From Flavobacterium chilense (lineage in GTDB: Bacteria > Bacteroidota > Bacteroidia > Flavobacteriales > Flavobacteriaceae): DNA of 64,000 bases. The position numbers and the translations under genes were made by a program. Every line of letters begins with the position of its first letter. Positions within the stretch are counted from its first letter, which is position 1. The DNA lies in contig NZ_LSYT01000001.1 of NCBI RefSeq assembly GCF_001602525.1, positions 186,001-250,000 on the forward strand, read 5' to 3'. This document shows positions 9,508 through 18,339 of this stretch, piece after piece. A model generated the notes under the pieces. That model did no database searches. It had not been told where the DNA came from and saw only the letters and a list, made by a program, of their open reading frames with translations.

Positions 9508-9888
9508 ATGAAAAAATCAGTAATTATTTTAGGTATGGCTTTGGCTATATCTACTAATGCTTTAGAAGCTTCAAATTTTAAGTTCTCTGTAAAAGACCAA
9601 ATTAATTCTTCTGTTTATGCAGCGTCACCATTGCATTACGCTGTATGTGCCGGAGATATTGAAACAGTGAAAAACTTGATCAAATACGGCAGCGATCCTA
9701 ATAAATTGTCCAGAGATATGTCGCCTTTAATGTTAGCAGCACGTTTTAACAAATTTGAAATCATTAAAATTTTGCTTGCAAATGGAGCTAATCCTTCGCT
9801 TGAGAATGAAAAAGGGTTTAAAGCACTCAATTACGCAGAATATGCAAAAGCAAATGAAGCTATTGCTATTTTGAAAAACCTGAAATAA
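9508..9888 (+). CDS. Small secreted ankyrin-repeat protein (copy 1)
   Basis: A 126-residue protein with an N-terminal signal peptide (MKKSVIILGMALAISTNALEA) and two to three ankyrin repeats, seen as SPLHYAVCAGDIETVKNLIKYG, SPLMLAARFNKFEIIKILLANG and a final GFKALNYAEYAKANEAIAIL. Ankyrin repeats mediate protein binding; export suggests a periplasmic partner. It is a close paralogue, with exactly the same length, of the gene at 10857-11237; the SRPBCC gene lies between them in opposite orientation. Both have leaders with ATCAATCA repeats. Function unknown. Confidence 0.85.
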   Translation: MKKSVIILGMALAISTNALEASNFKFSVKDQINSSVYAASPLHYAVCAGDIETVKNLIKYGSDPNKLSRDMSPLMLAARFNKFEIIKILLANGANPSLENEKGFKALNYAEYAKANEAIAILKNLK

Positions 9889-9895
9889 GTGTAAT

Positions 9896-9931
9896 AAAAA
9901 AAGCATCATTATAATTAATGATGCTTTTTTT
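9896..9931. terminator. Bidirectional terminator between ankyrin copy 1 and the SRPBCC gene
   Basis: A 15-bp perfect stem (A7-GCATCATT / AATGATGC-T7) with a 6-base loop. A runs on one side and T runs on the other serve the convergent genes in both directions. Confidence 0.85.
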
Positions 9932-9944
9932 GTTTTTTGAGATA

Positions 9945-10487
9945 TTAATTATTCTCTAATTTGGTTTTTAAATTTTCCAGACCTTTTTGTAAATCGTTTC
10001 CAATCATTTGGTCCATTTTCATCATAGGTAGCATAATGTTCATCGGGTAGGGAATAACACCATTAATTCCCCATTTTACTTTAGTCTGATTTCCTGCAAC
10101 GGATTCTGTAGACATAAATCCTACTGCAGTATCATCCATTGGCTTTTTAAAACGAAGTGCAAAATCAATTCGTTTCCCTTCGGTTATATTAGTAATTTCC
10201 TGTTCGCCAACTCCAACTTCCTTAACATTGCTTTCCCAGGCAGATTTGGAGCCAACTGCACCGTCAGTTCCGGTATATGTTGATTTCATTTTTGGATCGA
10301 TATTCGCCCAGACACTAAATTCGTTTTGGTTTTTTAAAGATCTCACATATTTAAAAACAGTGTCAACTGGTTTATTAATGGTAATTTCTCTTTCAACAGC
10401 ATAATTTTTCGGCATAAAATAAGCCGCTATTAATACAATTGCAAGAATAAAAATCAGGATAATCAGAATTCTTTTAATGATTTTCAT
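9945..10487 (-). CDS. SRPBCC family (START-like) lipid/ligand-binding protein
   Basis: A 180-residue protein with one N-terminal membrane helix (IIKRILIILIFILAIVLIAAYF) followed by an SRPBCC/polyketide-cyclase-like domain: VEREITINKPVDTVFKYVRSL at the start, FSVWANIDPKMK, and a C-terminal helix with MGNDLQKGLENLKTKL-like spacing. The fold makes a deep hydrophobic pocket; the ligand is unknown. I chose the ATG at 10487 (MKIIKRI) over one at 10511, which adds eight residues before the membrane anchor. It lies between the two ankyrin paralogues and is convergent with the first. Confidence 0.85.
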   Translation of the reverse strand: MKIIKRILIILIFILAIVLIAAYFMPKNYAVEREITINKPVDTVFKYVRSLKNQNEFSVWANIDPKMKSTYTGTDGAVGSKSAWESNVKEVGVGEQEITNITEGKRIDFALRFKKPMDDTAVGFMSTESVAGNQTKVKWGINGVIPYPMNIMLPMMKMDQMIGNDLQKGLENLKTKLENN

Positions 10488-10856
10488 AATAATTGGTTTT
10501 AAGGTTATCAATTGGTTTTTTGTGGGTAAGTTAAAGCATAATTTACTTGTTTTAATGAACTTAGGTCTTTGTAAAGTTAAAAAACTATAGATTGAAATTT
10601 ATCAAATTCAATTTTTTTTGAAGATTTTTTCTATTAATTTCAATTTTACTGTAACATTTTCGATTTAATCGCGTCTATTGTATGGAAGCTGTGAATGAGG
10701 TAACATAAATTTTAAGTTCAACCGGCATTTATTAATCGAATGTTAAGAATTAGTTAAAACATGGTACTTTGTTATACATAATACATCAAATAGAATTACA
10801 TTTACAAAGAATTTAAATAACATCATTAATCAATCAACAAATAACAATCAATCATT
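10488..10856. other. 369-base divergent intergenic region, no gene
   Basis: AT-rich region between the divergent SRPBCC gene and ankyrin copy 2. No ORF with coding character. The 3' part has a TACTTTG (10765-10771, one base short of TAnnTTTG) about 85 bases before the ankyrin ATG, and a leader with repeated ATCAATC words like that of copy 1. Confidence 0.5.
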
Positions 10857-11237
10857 ATGAAAAATTCAATCATTTACCTAGGAGTTGCTTTAGTAGCATT
10901 TGCAAATGTTTCAACAGCATCAAATCAAAAATCATTTGTAAAACCACAAATGGAAGTAGCATACGATTTTACAAGCCCGTTAACTGTAGCGGTTAGTAAA
11001 GGAGATCTTGACTTTGTAAAAAAGTTAATTGAATACGGAGCAGATGTAAACGAGATTTCTGAGGATCTTTCACCATTAATGATCGCAGCTCGTTACAACA
11101 AAGTTGATATCTTAAAAGTTTTATTGGCAAGCGGAGCAAATCCAAGTTCTAAAAACGAAAAAGGTTTTACAGCTTTAAAATATGCACAGTTATCAAATGC
11201 AACTGAAGCTATTGCGATATTAAAAGATTTAAAATAA
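10857..11237 (+). CDS. Small secreted ankyrin-repeat protein (copy 2)
   Basis: A 126-residue paralogue of the protein encoded at 9508-9888. Signal peptide MKNSIIYLGVALVAFANVSTA, then ankyrin repeats SPLTVAVSKGDLDFVKKLIEYG, SPLMIAARYNKVDILKVLLASG and GFTALKYAQLSNATEAIAIL. More than half of the residues match copy 1, with strongest identity in the last repeat and weakest after the signal peptide, as expected for a tandem duplication that has diverged. It is followed by two hairpins (11271-11304 and 11375-11407), the second resembling the terminator of copy 1. Function unknown. Confidence 0.85.
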   Translation: MKNSIIYLGVALVAFANVSTASNQKSFVKPQMEVAYDFTSPLTVAVSKGDLDFVKKLIEYGADVNEISEDLSPLMIAARYNKVDILKVLLASGANPSSKNEKGFTALKYAQLSNATEAIAILKDLK

Positions 11238-11270
11238 GAGTTTAAATCGAGTTTTTGAGTTAGTATATGT

Positions 11271-11304
11271 AAACGACCTTCCTTGAGCAGAAGGTCGTTT
11301 TTCA
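11271..11304 (+). terminator. Terminator of ankyrin copy 2
   Basis: An 11-bp perfect stem AAACGACCTTC / GAAGGTCGTTT with an 8-base loop, then TTC. Confidence 0.8.
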
Positions 11305-11374
11305 TTTCTATACTTTTTGTTTTAAGCATATATTCTTTTTATGCTTCTAAAAATATCTGTAAGGAATACCATTA

Positions 11375-11407
11375 AAAAAAGCACCATTAAATAATGATGC
11401 TTTTTTC
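11375..11407. terminator. Bidirectional terminator at the end of the metal-efflux operon
   Basis: Stem 11375-11388 with 11393-11406, one A-C mismatch, A run on the left and T run on the right, so it ends the minus-strand operon too. It is nearly the same sequence as the terminator at 9896-9931 (GCACCATT versus GCATCATT). Confidence 0.75.
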
Positions 11408-11457
11408 GTTAAAACCTAATCAAATTAATTTAACCAATTAATCTATCTTCAATTTCT

Positions 11458-14400
11458 TTATTCTATTGGTATATGTTTTCTGCGGTTGAATACCCAAAAG
11501 ATAATTGGGAAAACCAAAAGAGTTAATATCGTTGCTGTGATTAATCCTCCAATGATTACAATTGCCAATGGTTTTTGCGATTCTGATCCAATTCCTGTAG
11601 AAATTGCAGCCGGCATTAAACCTATCGACGCCATAAGCGCCGTCATGACTACTGCTCTTGTTCTGGCTTTTACACCCATAAAAATAGATTCTTCAAGGGT
11701 GAATTTTGCTTTTAAGTTGTGATGGAATTCAGAGATCAGGATTACTCCGTTTTGTATACAGATTCCCAGTAAGGCAATAAAACCAACACCTGCAGAAATT
11801 CCAAAATTCATTCTGGTAAGATGTAAGGCGATAATTCCTCCAATAACTGCAAACGGAACATTTGCCAGAACTAACAGAGAGTCTTTGATATTTCCGAATA
11901 AAATAAACAGTAAAACAAATATTCCTATTAAACTTATTGGTACTACCTGAGCTAAACGGGCACTGGCACGAACCTGATTTTCAAATTCACCTGTCCAGCC
12001 CACTGTATATCCGGTTGGCATTTTCATTTTGGCTACTTTTGCCTGTGCTTCTGCAATTGTACTTCCTAAATCCCTGTCACGAACTGAGAATTTAACTCCA
12101 ATAAAACGTTTTGTATTATCCCTGTAAATAAATGCCGGTCCAGTAATTGTTTTTAAGTCGCAAATTTCTTTTAACGGAATTTTGATTCCGCTAATAGTGG
12201 GTACTTTTAGTTCGGCAATGTCATTTTCATCTTTACGATATTCTTTAGAAAAACGAACACGCACATCAAATTTTTTGTCATCTTCATATTTTTGAGTGGC
12301 AGTTTTTCCTCCAAAAGCCAATTCTAAAACTGCCTGAGCATCACTTAATGTAACTCCGTAAGCGGCCATTTTGTCTCTGTCTAAAACTACACTAATTTCA
12401 GGTTGCCCTACGTTTCTTAAGATTCCGACATCTTTAATACCCGGAATGTTCCTTATTTGTGCTAAAACTTCATTTGATAATTCGTCCAGTTTATCCAGAT
12501 CATCACCATAAATTTTAACGGCATTAGAGGCTTTAAAACCAGCCACAGATTCAGCAACGTTATCAATTACAGGTTGTGAGTAATTATAGGTAATTCCCTG
12601 ATGAACTTTTAGTTTTTCATCCATTTGATTAATTAAATCATCCATAGAAATCTTTCGTTTCCATTCAGATTTTGGTTTCAAATCCACCTGAAGCTGTATA
12701 AAACCAAAACCATTTGGGTCTGTTCCGTCATTACTTCGTCCTGTTTGCGACAGCACTTTTTTTACTTCAGGAAAACTTTCGAGATCTTTCCTTATTATTG
12801 CTGCAGTTTTAACACTCTCGGGCAATGATGTACTCATTGGCAGCTCGGCGGTTACCCATAAAGCCCCTTCGTTTAATTGGGGTAAAAACTCAGTTCCTAA
12901 AAATGTAGCCGAAAAGAAAACAACTGCCAGAAGTGAAATAGAACCAATAAGGGTTTGTACTTTATGTTTAAAGGTCCAGGCAAAACTTTTGCTTACAATT
13001 CTGTCCCAGAAATTAACAAACGGATTGTTTTTTTCTTTTACATTTTTATTTAAAAGAATGTGTGATAATACAGGAACCAATGTCAGAGTAAAAAGTAATG
13101 CTCCCATTAACGCAAACCCTAAAGTATAGGCAAGAGGAGAGAACATTTTTCCTTCTACTTTCTGAAAAGAGAATATAGGTAATAAGGCTGTAATAATGAT
13201 TAATTTAGAGAAGAAAATAGCTTTACCCATTTCGGCTCCGGTCTTTTTGATCAGGCTGCCTTTTGCAATTTTATTATAAGCCTCCATTCCTAATTGATGT
13301 GCCCTGTGATCTAAGACGACAAACAATCCTTCGACCATAACCACAGCACCATCGATAATAATCCCGAAATCGACTGCACCTAAACTCAGTAAGTTGGCAC
13401 TCATTCCCATCATTTTCAAACATAAAAACGCAAAAAGTAAGGATAACGGAATAACGATTGAAACGGTAAAAGTAGTTCTCCAGTCGGCCATGAAAAGAAA
13501 CACGACACAGGTAACCAGAATAATTCCTTCGAATAAATTGTGCATTACGGTTTCGGTCGTGAAATTCATTAGATTATCACGATCGTAAAAAGTCTCCAGT
13601 TTGATATCTTTGGGAAGAATGTTATCGTTTAAGTCTTTTATTTTTGCTTTTATTAATGCCAGTGTTTCCTGAGGATTTTCACCTTTTCGCATTACAATAA
13701 TCCCCTCAACAACGTCATCATTATTGGCTAAACCGGTTTGTCCAACTCTTGGCATGGCACTTTCGTAAACGGTTGCTAAATTTTTGACTAAAATTGGGTT
13801 TCCCTTGGCATCGTCTACAATAATATTTTCAATATCCTGAATAGATTTAAGCAGACCAACTCCACGAACGACAAAAGCCTGTCCGTTTTTTTCAATAATA
13901 TCTCCACCAACATTTAGGTTTCCTCCATTTACGGCATTATAAACCTGAAGCGGCGTGATGTTATATTTGGCTAATTTTATAGGGTCAACTCCAACTTCAT
14001 AAGTTTTGGTTTGCCCACCAAAAACATTTAAATCTGCAACACCCGGAACAGAGCGAAGCTGTTTGTCGATTACCCAGTTTTGATAAGTTAATAATTCTCG
14101 ACTATCTCTGCTGTTACTTTTTACAATATACCTGAAAATTTCTCCTGTAGGTCCATATGGTGGCTGAACATCCGGTTCTACATCATCAGGAAGCGAAACA
14201 TTCTTCAAAAGATTGTTTACCTGTAATCGTGCAAAAGTGTCATCGACTCCATCATCAAAAATAATTTTGATCACAGATAAACCAAACATCGTAATACTAC
14301 GAACACTAGTCTTTTTTTGCACCGAGTTCATAGAAATCTCAATAGGAGAGGTTACAAAACGTTCTACTTCTTCGGCACTTTTTCCGTTCCATTGTGTAAT

Positions 14401-14556
14401 GATGATAATTTGTGTATTCGTTACATCCGGAAAAGCATCAATTGGCATGTTTTTGAAAGAAATGAATCCTGCAACAGCCAATATTCCCACCCAGAAAAAG
14501 GTAAACGCTTTGTTCTTAAGGGAAAAAGCAATAATGTTTCTTATGAATTTGTTCAT
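11458..14556 (-). CDS. CzcA/CusA-family heavy-metal RND efflux pump
   Basis: A 1032-residue inner-membrane proton antiporter of the heavy-metal RND group, which exports divalent or monovalent metal ions through the adaptor and TolC partners. Twelve membrane helices are expected: one at the N-terminus (FTFFWVGILAVAGFISF), the block around residues 335-540 and the C-terminal block around 860-1020. The HME signature in helix 4 is DFGIIIDGAVVMVEG, with both Asp and the Glu conserved but the usual final Asn replaced by Gly. Helix 11-12 loops (LLGICIQNGVILISEF) are also typical. It is the last gene of the operon and lies 87 bases after the porin gene. Whether it moves Co/Zn/Cd/Ni or Cu/Ag cannot be told safely. 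Confidence 0.93.
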   Translation of the reverse strand: MNKFIRNIIAFSLKNKAFTFFWVGILAVAGFISFKNMPIDAFPDVTNTQIIIITQWNGKSAEEVERFVTSPIEISMNSVQKKTSVRSITMFGLSVIKIIFDDGVDDTFARLQVNNLLKNVSLPDDVEPDVQPPYGPTGEIFRYIVKSNSRDSRELLTYQNWVIDKQLRSVPGVADLNVFGGQTKTYEVGVDPIKLAKYNITPLQVYNAVNGGNLNVGGDIIEKNGQAFVVRGVGLLKSIQDIENIIVDDAKGNPILVKNLATVYESAMPRVGQTGLANNDDVVEGIIVMRKGENPQETLALIKAKIKDLNDNILPKDIKLETFYDRDNLMNFTTETVMHNLFEGIILVTCVVFLFMADWRTTFTVSIVIPLSLLFAFLCLKMMGMSANLLSLGAVDFGIIIDGAVVMVEGLFVVLDHRAHQLGMEAYNKIAKGSLIKKTGAEMGKAIFFSKLIIITALLPIFSFQKVEGKMFSPLAYTLGFALMGALLFTLTLVPVLSHILLNKNVKEKNNPFVNFWDRIVSKSFAWTFKHKVQTLIGSISLLAVVFFSATFLGTEFLPQLNEGALWVTAELPMSTSLPESVKTAAIIRKDLESFPEVKKVLSQTGRSNDGTDPNGFGFIQLQVDLKPKSEWKRKISMDDLINQMDEKLKVHQGITYNYSQPVIDNVAESVAGFKASNAVKIYGDDLDKLDELSNEVLAQIRNIPGIKDVGILRNVGQPEISVVLDRDKMAAYGVTLSDAQAVLELAFGGKTATQKYEDDKKFDVRVRFSKEYRKDENDIAELKVPTISGIKIPLKEICDLKTITGPAFIYRDNTKRFIGVKFSVRDRDLGSTIAEAQAKVAKMKMPTGYTVGWTGEFENQVRASARLAQVVPISLIGIFVLLFILFGNIKDSLLVLANVPFAVIGGIIALHLTRMNFGISAGVGFIALLGICIQNGVILISEFHHNLKAKFTLEESIFMGVKARTRAVVMTALMASIGLMPAAISTGIGSESQKPLAIVIIGGLITATILTLLVFPIIFWVFNRRKHIPIE

Positions 14557-14643
14557 TTTAAAAAGTATTTTTAATGATGAATTTTTATTTTATAATTATG
14601 ATGCTTTTATTTTAAGCATAAATATTTTTATTGATGTGGTGCC

Positions 14644-15909
14644 TTAGAACTCTGTATGAAAACGGAGAGCCAAAAACTGAACCGGACCACGGTCTTTATT
14701 ATACGCCGGATTCATAGCAAACTGATAATCCGGAGAAAGCGTGATTTTGGTATTAGGAACTAAAAAGGAATAAAAAACTTCTACAATTTGTTCTGTTCCG
14801 TAATTTAAAGTCCCGTCGCCAATCATAAATCCATCTCCTCCCAGCTTTTGATATTCTTTATGTGGGTTTGACAGTCCATTGGCAACTAAAGCAATACCAG
14901 CAAAATCATCTTTTCGGTTCCACATTTTTCCTTTGAGATTAATCCCCAATTGTGCCGATTTATCAATTTCTGTAAATGCCCAGGTTTCATTCTTTCCGTC
15001 ATTGTAACTCATTCTGGCAAAAAGTCCCCAGTTATCACCATGTGTATAATCCATGTTTAAACCGATTCCGTATTTTGTACGACCACTTTTTCGGGTGCTC
15101 TTAATATCCGGAATTGTTGTAAAACTTGTGTTTGCTTCATCGTAATTCCCCATTCCTGCTATATTTCGAAATCCTAATAATTTAATAGTACTCGTATCAT
15201 TGTTATTAAAAACGATTTGTTTTTCAATTTCTACGTTTACAGCATTAGAGTCTTTAAAATTAAACTCGACGTTTGGTCCATTAGCATAAGTTGGCAAAGC
15301 ACTTAAGGAAGCTCTAACCTGCCAGCTGTCAAATTGATAATTGGCATATAATCCGTCTGTATATCCTCGGGTATTTGCTGCATAATCCCAGGCACCATGT
15401 GTCATTAATGACCAGTTCATAAATTGAGTTCTGGGATCATGAGAATAGTTGTTATTATCGAAATAATCTGCTAATCCGAATTTTCCAAAAACCAATTGTA
15501 ACGATTTATTGTTTTTAAACTGAAACTTTTGTTCTAACAGCATTCTTGCGACATAAACAACAGGTTTGGGATCTCCAATTCTAAACGTTTCTCCATTAGG
15601 AAAACCTCCTAATCCTCTGGCTTGCGATAAACCTTCTCCTCCTGACATTTCAGGATTAAAAGTAACAGTTGCTCCTTTCCAGAGCGGAACATCTAAATAC
15701 AATGTTGATGTTAAAGATAAAGCTCCTTCTTCTTTTGGATCCATACTGTTTGTTCCTGAATATTTAGCATGAAAGTTAGGATGATACTGGTATATAGACG
15801 TCATTTGAAATCTCAGGCTATATTTTCGTATCGAATCTGTTTCTTGTGAAAATGCAAATGCCGAGATAAATAACGCTGCAAAACTCAATATGTTTACAGG
15901 TTTTTCCAT
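14644..15909 (-). CDS. OprB-like carbohydrate-selective porin
   Basis: A 421-residue outer-membrane beta-barrel with signal peptide MEKPVNILSFAALFISAFAFSQ. The text SLRFQMTSIYQYHPNFHAKYSG, PEMSGGEGLSQARGLGGFPNGE and the final aromatic FHTEF (C-terminal Phe, as in barrel proteins) point to the OprB family. OprB porins pass sugars; some relatives in other phyla pass inorganic ions. It sits only 5 bases after the adaptor gene and before the RND gene, so it is co-transcribed with a metal-efflux system. That suggests a metal-related rather than a sugar role, but this is inference. Confidence 0.8.
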   Translation of the reverse strand: MEKPVNILSFAALFISAFAFSQETDSIRKYSLRFQMTSIYQYHPNFHAKYSGTNSMDPKEEGALSLTSTLYLDVPLWKGATVTFNPEMSGGEGLSQARGLGGFPNGETFRIGDPKPVVYVARMLLEQKFQFKNNKSLQLVFGKFGLADYFDNNNYSHDPRTQFMNWSLMTHGAWDYAANTRGYTDGLYANYQFDSWQVRASLSALPTYANGPNVEFNFKDSNAVNVEIEKQIVFNNNDTSTIKLLGFRNIAGMGNYDEANTSFTTIPDIKSTRKSGRTKYGIGLNMDYTHGDNWGLFARMSYNDGKNETWAFTEIDKSAQLGINLKGKMWNRKDDFAGIALVANGLSNPHKEYQKLGGDGFMIGDGTLNYGTEQIVEVFYSFLVPNTKITLSPDYQFAMNPAYNKDRGPVQFLALRFHTEF

Positions 15910-15914
15910 TTCAT

Positions 15915-17000
15915 TTATTCGTTTAAAGCGCGATAAATAAATAACTGATTATTGGTAATGACTTTTTCGTTTTCTTTTAATCCTTTAGAAATATATGTGA
16001 TATCTCCCACAACTCTGTATACATCTACTTGTCTTGTTTCGATATTGTTACGATCTTTAAATATCATGACAAAGTTTTTACTTTTATCAAACACAATTGC
16101 TTTACTTGGTACAGCTATCATAGATTCGCCTTCGCTGTATGATAGTTTTATATTAGCGTTCATATCCGGTTTTAGCATATAACCTGGATTTTCCAGTTTT
16201 ATACGTGCCTGCATTGCTTTGGTTTCAGGATCAATAACATTGAAGATTTTGTCAACTTTTCCTTTAAAAACTTTATCAGGATAGCTTAATGTGGTTACAT
16301 CTGCATCGATTCCTAATTTTACTTTATTAATGTCGATTTCATTAATATTGGCTAATGCCCAAACTTCGCTGATTTCTGCAATATCAAAAATGTTTTCAGA
16401 ACGGTCGCTTCTTAAAAGCATATCCTGATTGATGCTTTTTTGAATGATAAAACCACTAATAGGAGCAGTAACTTCGTAGATTGATCCTGCTTTGATATTG
16501 TATATTTTATAAGTTTCCTGAACTTTACTTAATTGTGATTGTGCTTTATTTACTTCTGATTTTGCCTGTAGGACATCGCTTTCAGAATTTAACTTCCCAT
16601 CAAATAATTCCTGAGCTACTTTTAAATGATTTTTTGCTACCAATAGATCATTTTTAGCATCAATAGACTGCTTTTCGAAATCAGCAATATCAGTACTTTT
16701 TATGGTAGCTAAAACTTGACCTTTACGAACGTAATCTCCTAATTCAACATTTACTTTGATTACATTTCCTCCTACAAGCGGGTAAACATCAATCATTTTA
16801 TTGTTGTCAGCAGTAATTTTTCCGTAAAAACTCAGTACATTTTTTACAGGTTCTGTTTTTGCTTCTGCTGTGGAAGTTGTTTTTAGCATCGCATCGCTTA
16901 AAACAAAAGAAGTATTTGTCTGAGGGTTTTCAACTTCTTTTTTGCAGCTTGTGATTGATAAACTCACGAGAGCAATTCCTATAATTAGTGTATATTTCAT
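15915..17000 (-). CDS. RND efflux periplasmic adaptor (HlyD/CzcB-like) lipoprotein
   Basis: A 361-residue membrane-fusion protein. The N-terminus is a lipoprotein signal with lipobox SITSC (Cys19), so it is anchored in a membrane by lipid. The order is beta-barrel and biotinyl-lipoyl half (VNVELGDYVRKGQVLATIKSTD), an alpha-helical hairpin (about residues 115-165, rich in A, K, Q, E), second lipoyl half (VTAPISGFIIQKSINQ), then beta-barrel and membrane-proximal domains. It links the CzcA-type pump to the TolC-type channel. It lacks a visible His-rich metal-binding tail. It follows the TolC gene by 11 bases. Confidence 0.92.
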   Translation of the reverse strand: MKYTLIIGIALVSLSITSCKKEVENPQTNTSFVLSDAMLKTTSTAEAKTEPVKNVLSFYGKITADNNKMIDVYPLVGGNVIKVNVELGDYVRKGQVLATIKSTDIADFEKQSIDAKNDLLVAKNHLKVAQELFDGKLNSESDVLQAKSEVNKAQSQLSKVQETYKIYNIKAGSIYEVTAPISGFIIQKSINQDMLLRSDRSENIFDIAEISEVWALANINEIDINKVKLGIDADVTTLSYPDKVFKGKVDKIFNVIDPETKAMQARIKLENPGYMLKPDMNANIKLSYSEGESMIAVPSKAIVFDKSKNFVMIFKDRNNIETRQVDVYRVVGDITYISKGLKENEKVITNNQLFIYRALNE

Positions 17001-17011
17001 TTTATTTAGTT

Positions 17012-18256
17012 TTAGAATAAGTCTTTGTTGATGGTACTATTTAATTCTTCGCCTGAAAGGACTACTTTTTTCTTTAATTCATTTACCTGAATAGAAGCCT
17101 GATTGTAACTTTCCATAAAATCAGTAAATTCTAATAAACTGATATTTCTTTTTTGAAAGTTGGTTAAGATTCCGTTATAAACGGCTTCAAAGTCTGAGTT
17201 AACAGTAGGTTTTATGACTACATAGTTTTTACGGGATTCTTCCCATTTGTTCCATGCCGAAGTAATCTCGGTTTGCAGTTGCAAATCAAAATTTTGTTTT
17301 TCAATTTTTGATTGTTCTAAAATCGTTTGTGCATATTTAATGTTCCCTTTGTTTTTGTTCCAGAGTGGTAAAGGGATTCCAAGAGTTAAATTGGCTTCTT
17401 TATTAAATGCTCCGCCTCGCTGATCGTATGTTGCACCAACGGTGATATCAGGAATAGAAAGCGATTTTTGCCATTTTACATTGATTTCGTTTGCTTCAAT
17501 ATCTTTTTGTTTCGACAAGTAATCCGGACGATTTGCAATGGCTTCATCCTGAAAAGTTTTAAGATCAAACGGAATAACTTTGATATAACGGTTAAACTCT
17601 TCTTTAGAAACTTCCGGGACTATATTCTCAGCAGAATTTAATAATAGTTTTAAATTGGCCTGCTCTTCGATATTATCATTGACTACTTCCATACGCTCAT
17701 TTTTGAAGTTGAGATACAATGATTGTAAACGTACCACATCCCTCAAAGGAATATTTCCTTTTTGAGCCTGAACAGTATAGGAATTAATTAAATCCTCAAT
17801 ATGTACAAGTTGTCTGTCTGTTGTTTCAAGACTTTTGGTGTTGTAATAAACCGTAAAAAAACTTTTTCGGAGTTGTAGTTTTAATGTCCTTAATAAGTCA
17901 TTAAATTGTAATTCTGCCAGTTTCTCATTAGCCTGAGCTAATTTTACTTCATTGCGTTTTTTTCCGCCCAGATAAATTAATTGCTCAATACCAAATGTTT
18001 TTTGTCCTTCTTTTCCAATATCAAAATATTGATTTCGATCAGGATTGTAAGCATTTAATTCTGCAGTAATAGATGGATTGTCCCAAATTTTAGCCTGAAT
18101 GGTAAGCGCTTTTGATGCATCGATATTGTATTGCGATGCAAGTAAAAAAAGGTTATTTTTTAGAAATTGGCTTTCACAGTCTTGAAGAGTAACTGTCTTT
18201 TGAGCCAAAACTACCGGACCTAAAAGTACAAGTAGGAATGTACATAGTTTTCTCAT
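17012..18256 (-). CDS. TolC family outer-membrane efflux channel
   Basis: A 414-residue exported protein (signal peptide MRKLCTFLLVLLGPVVLAQ) with two repeats of the outer-membrane efflux protein fold. Long Gln/Asn/Glu-rich helices, for example AQANEKLAELQFNDLLRTLK and EQSKIEKQNFDLQLQTEI, alternate with short beta segments such as PDITVGATYDQRGG and LTLGIPLPLWNKNKGN, the latter being a hallmark of CzcC-type members. It forms the outer-membrane exit duct for the RND pump. It is the first structural gene of the operon, 83 bases after the histidine kinase gene. Confidence 0.92.
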   Translation of the reverse strand: MRKLCTFLLVLLGPVVLAQKTVTLQDCESQFLKNNLFLLASQYNIDASKALTIQAKIWDNPSITAELNAYNPDRNQYFDIGKEGQKTFGIEQLIYLGGKKRNEVKLAQANEKLAELQFNDLLRTLKLQLRKSFFTVYYNTKSLETTDRQLVHIEDLINSYTVQAQKGNIPLRDVVRLQSLYLNFKNERMEVVNDNIEEQANLKLLLNSAENIVPEVSKEEFNRYIKVIPFDLKTFQDEAIANRPDYLSKQKDIEANEINVKWQKSLSIPDITVGATYDQRGGAFNKEANLTLGIPLPLWNKNKGNIKYAQTILEQSKIEKQNFDLQLQTEITSAWNKWEESRKNYVVIKPTVNSDFEAVYNGILTNFQKRNISLLEFTDFMESYNQASIQVNELKKKVVLSGEELNSTINKDLF

Positions 18257-18339
18257 GGTATTTTTTTATTTTACACAAATATGCTATCAGCAGACTTTAA
18301 TACTCCTTAAAATCTACCTTAAAAATACCTTAAAATAAT

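Noticed and set aside
14213..14647. 144-codon plus-strand open frame over the start of the RND pump gene
   Set aside because: Shadow of the well-supported minus-strand CzcA gene; no homology or signal.
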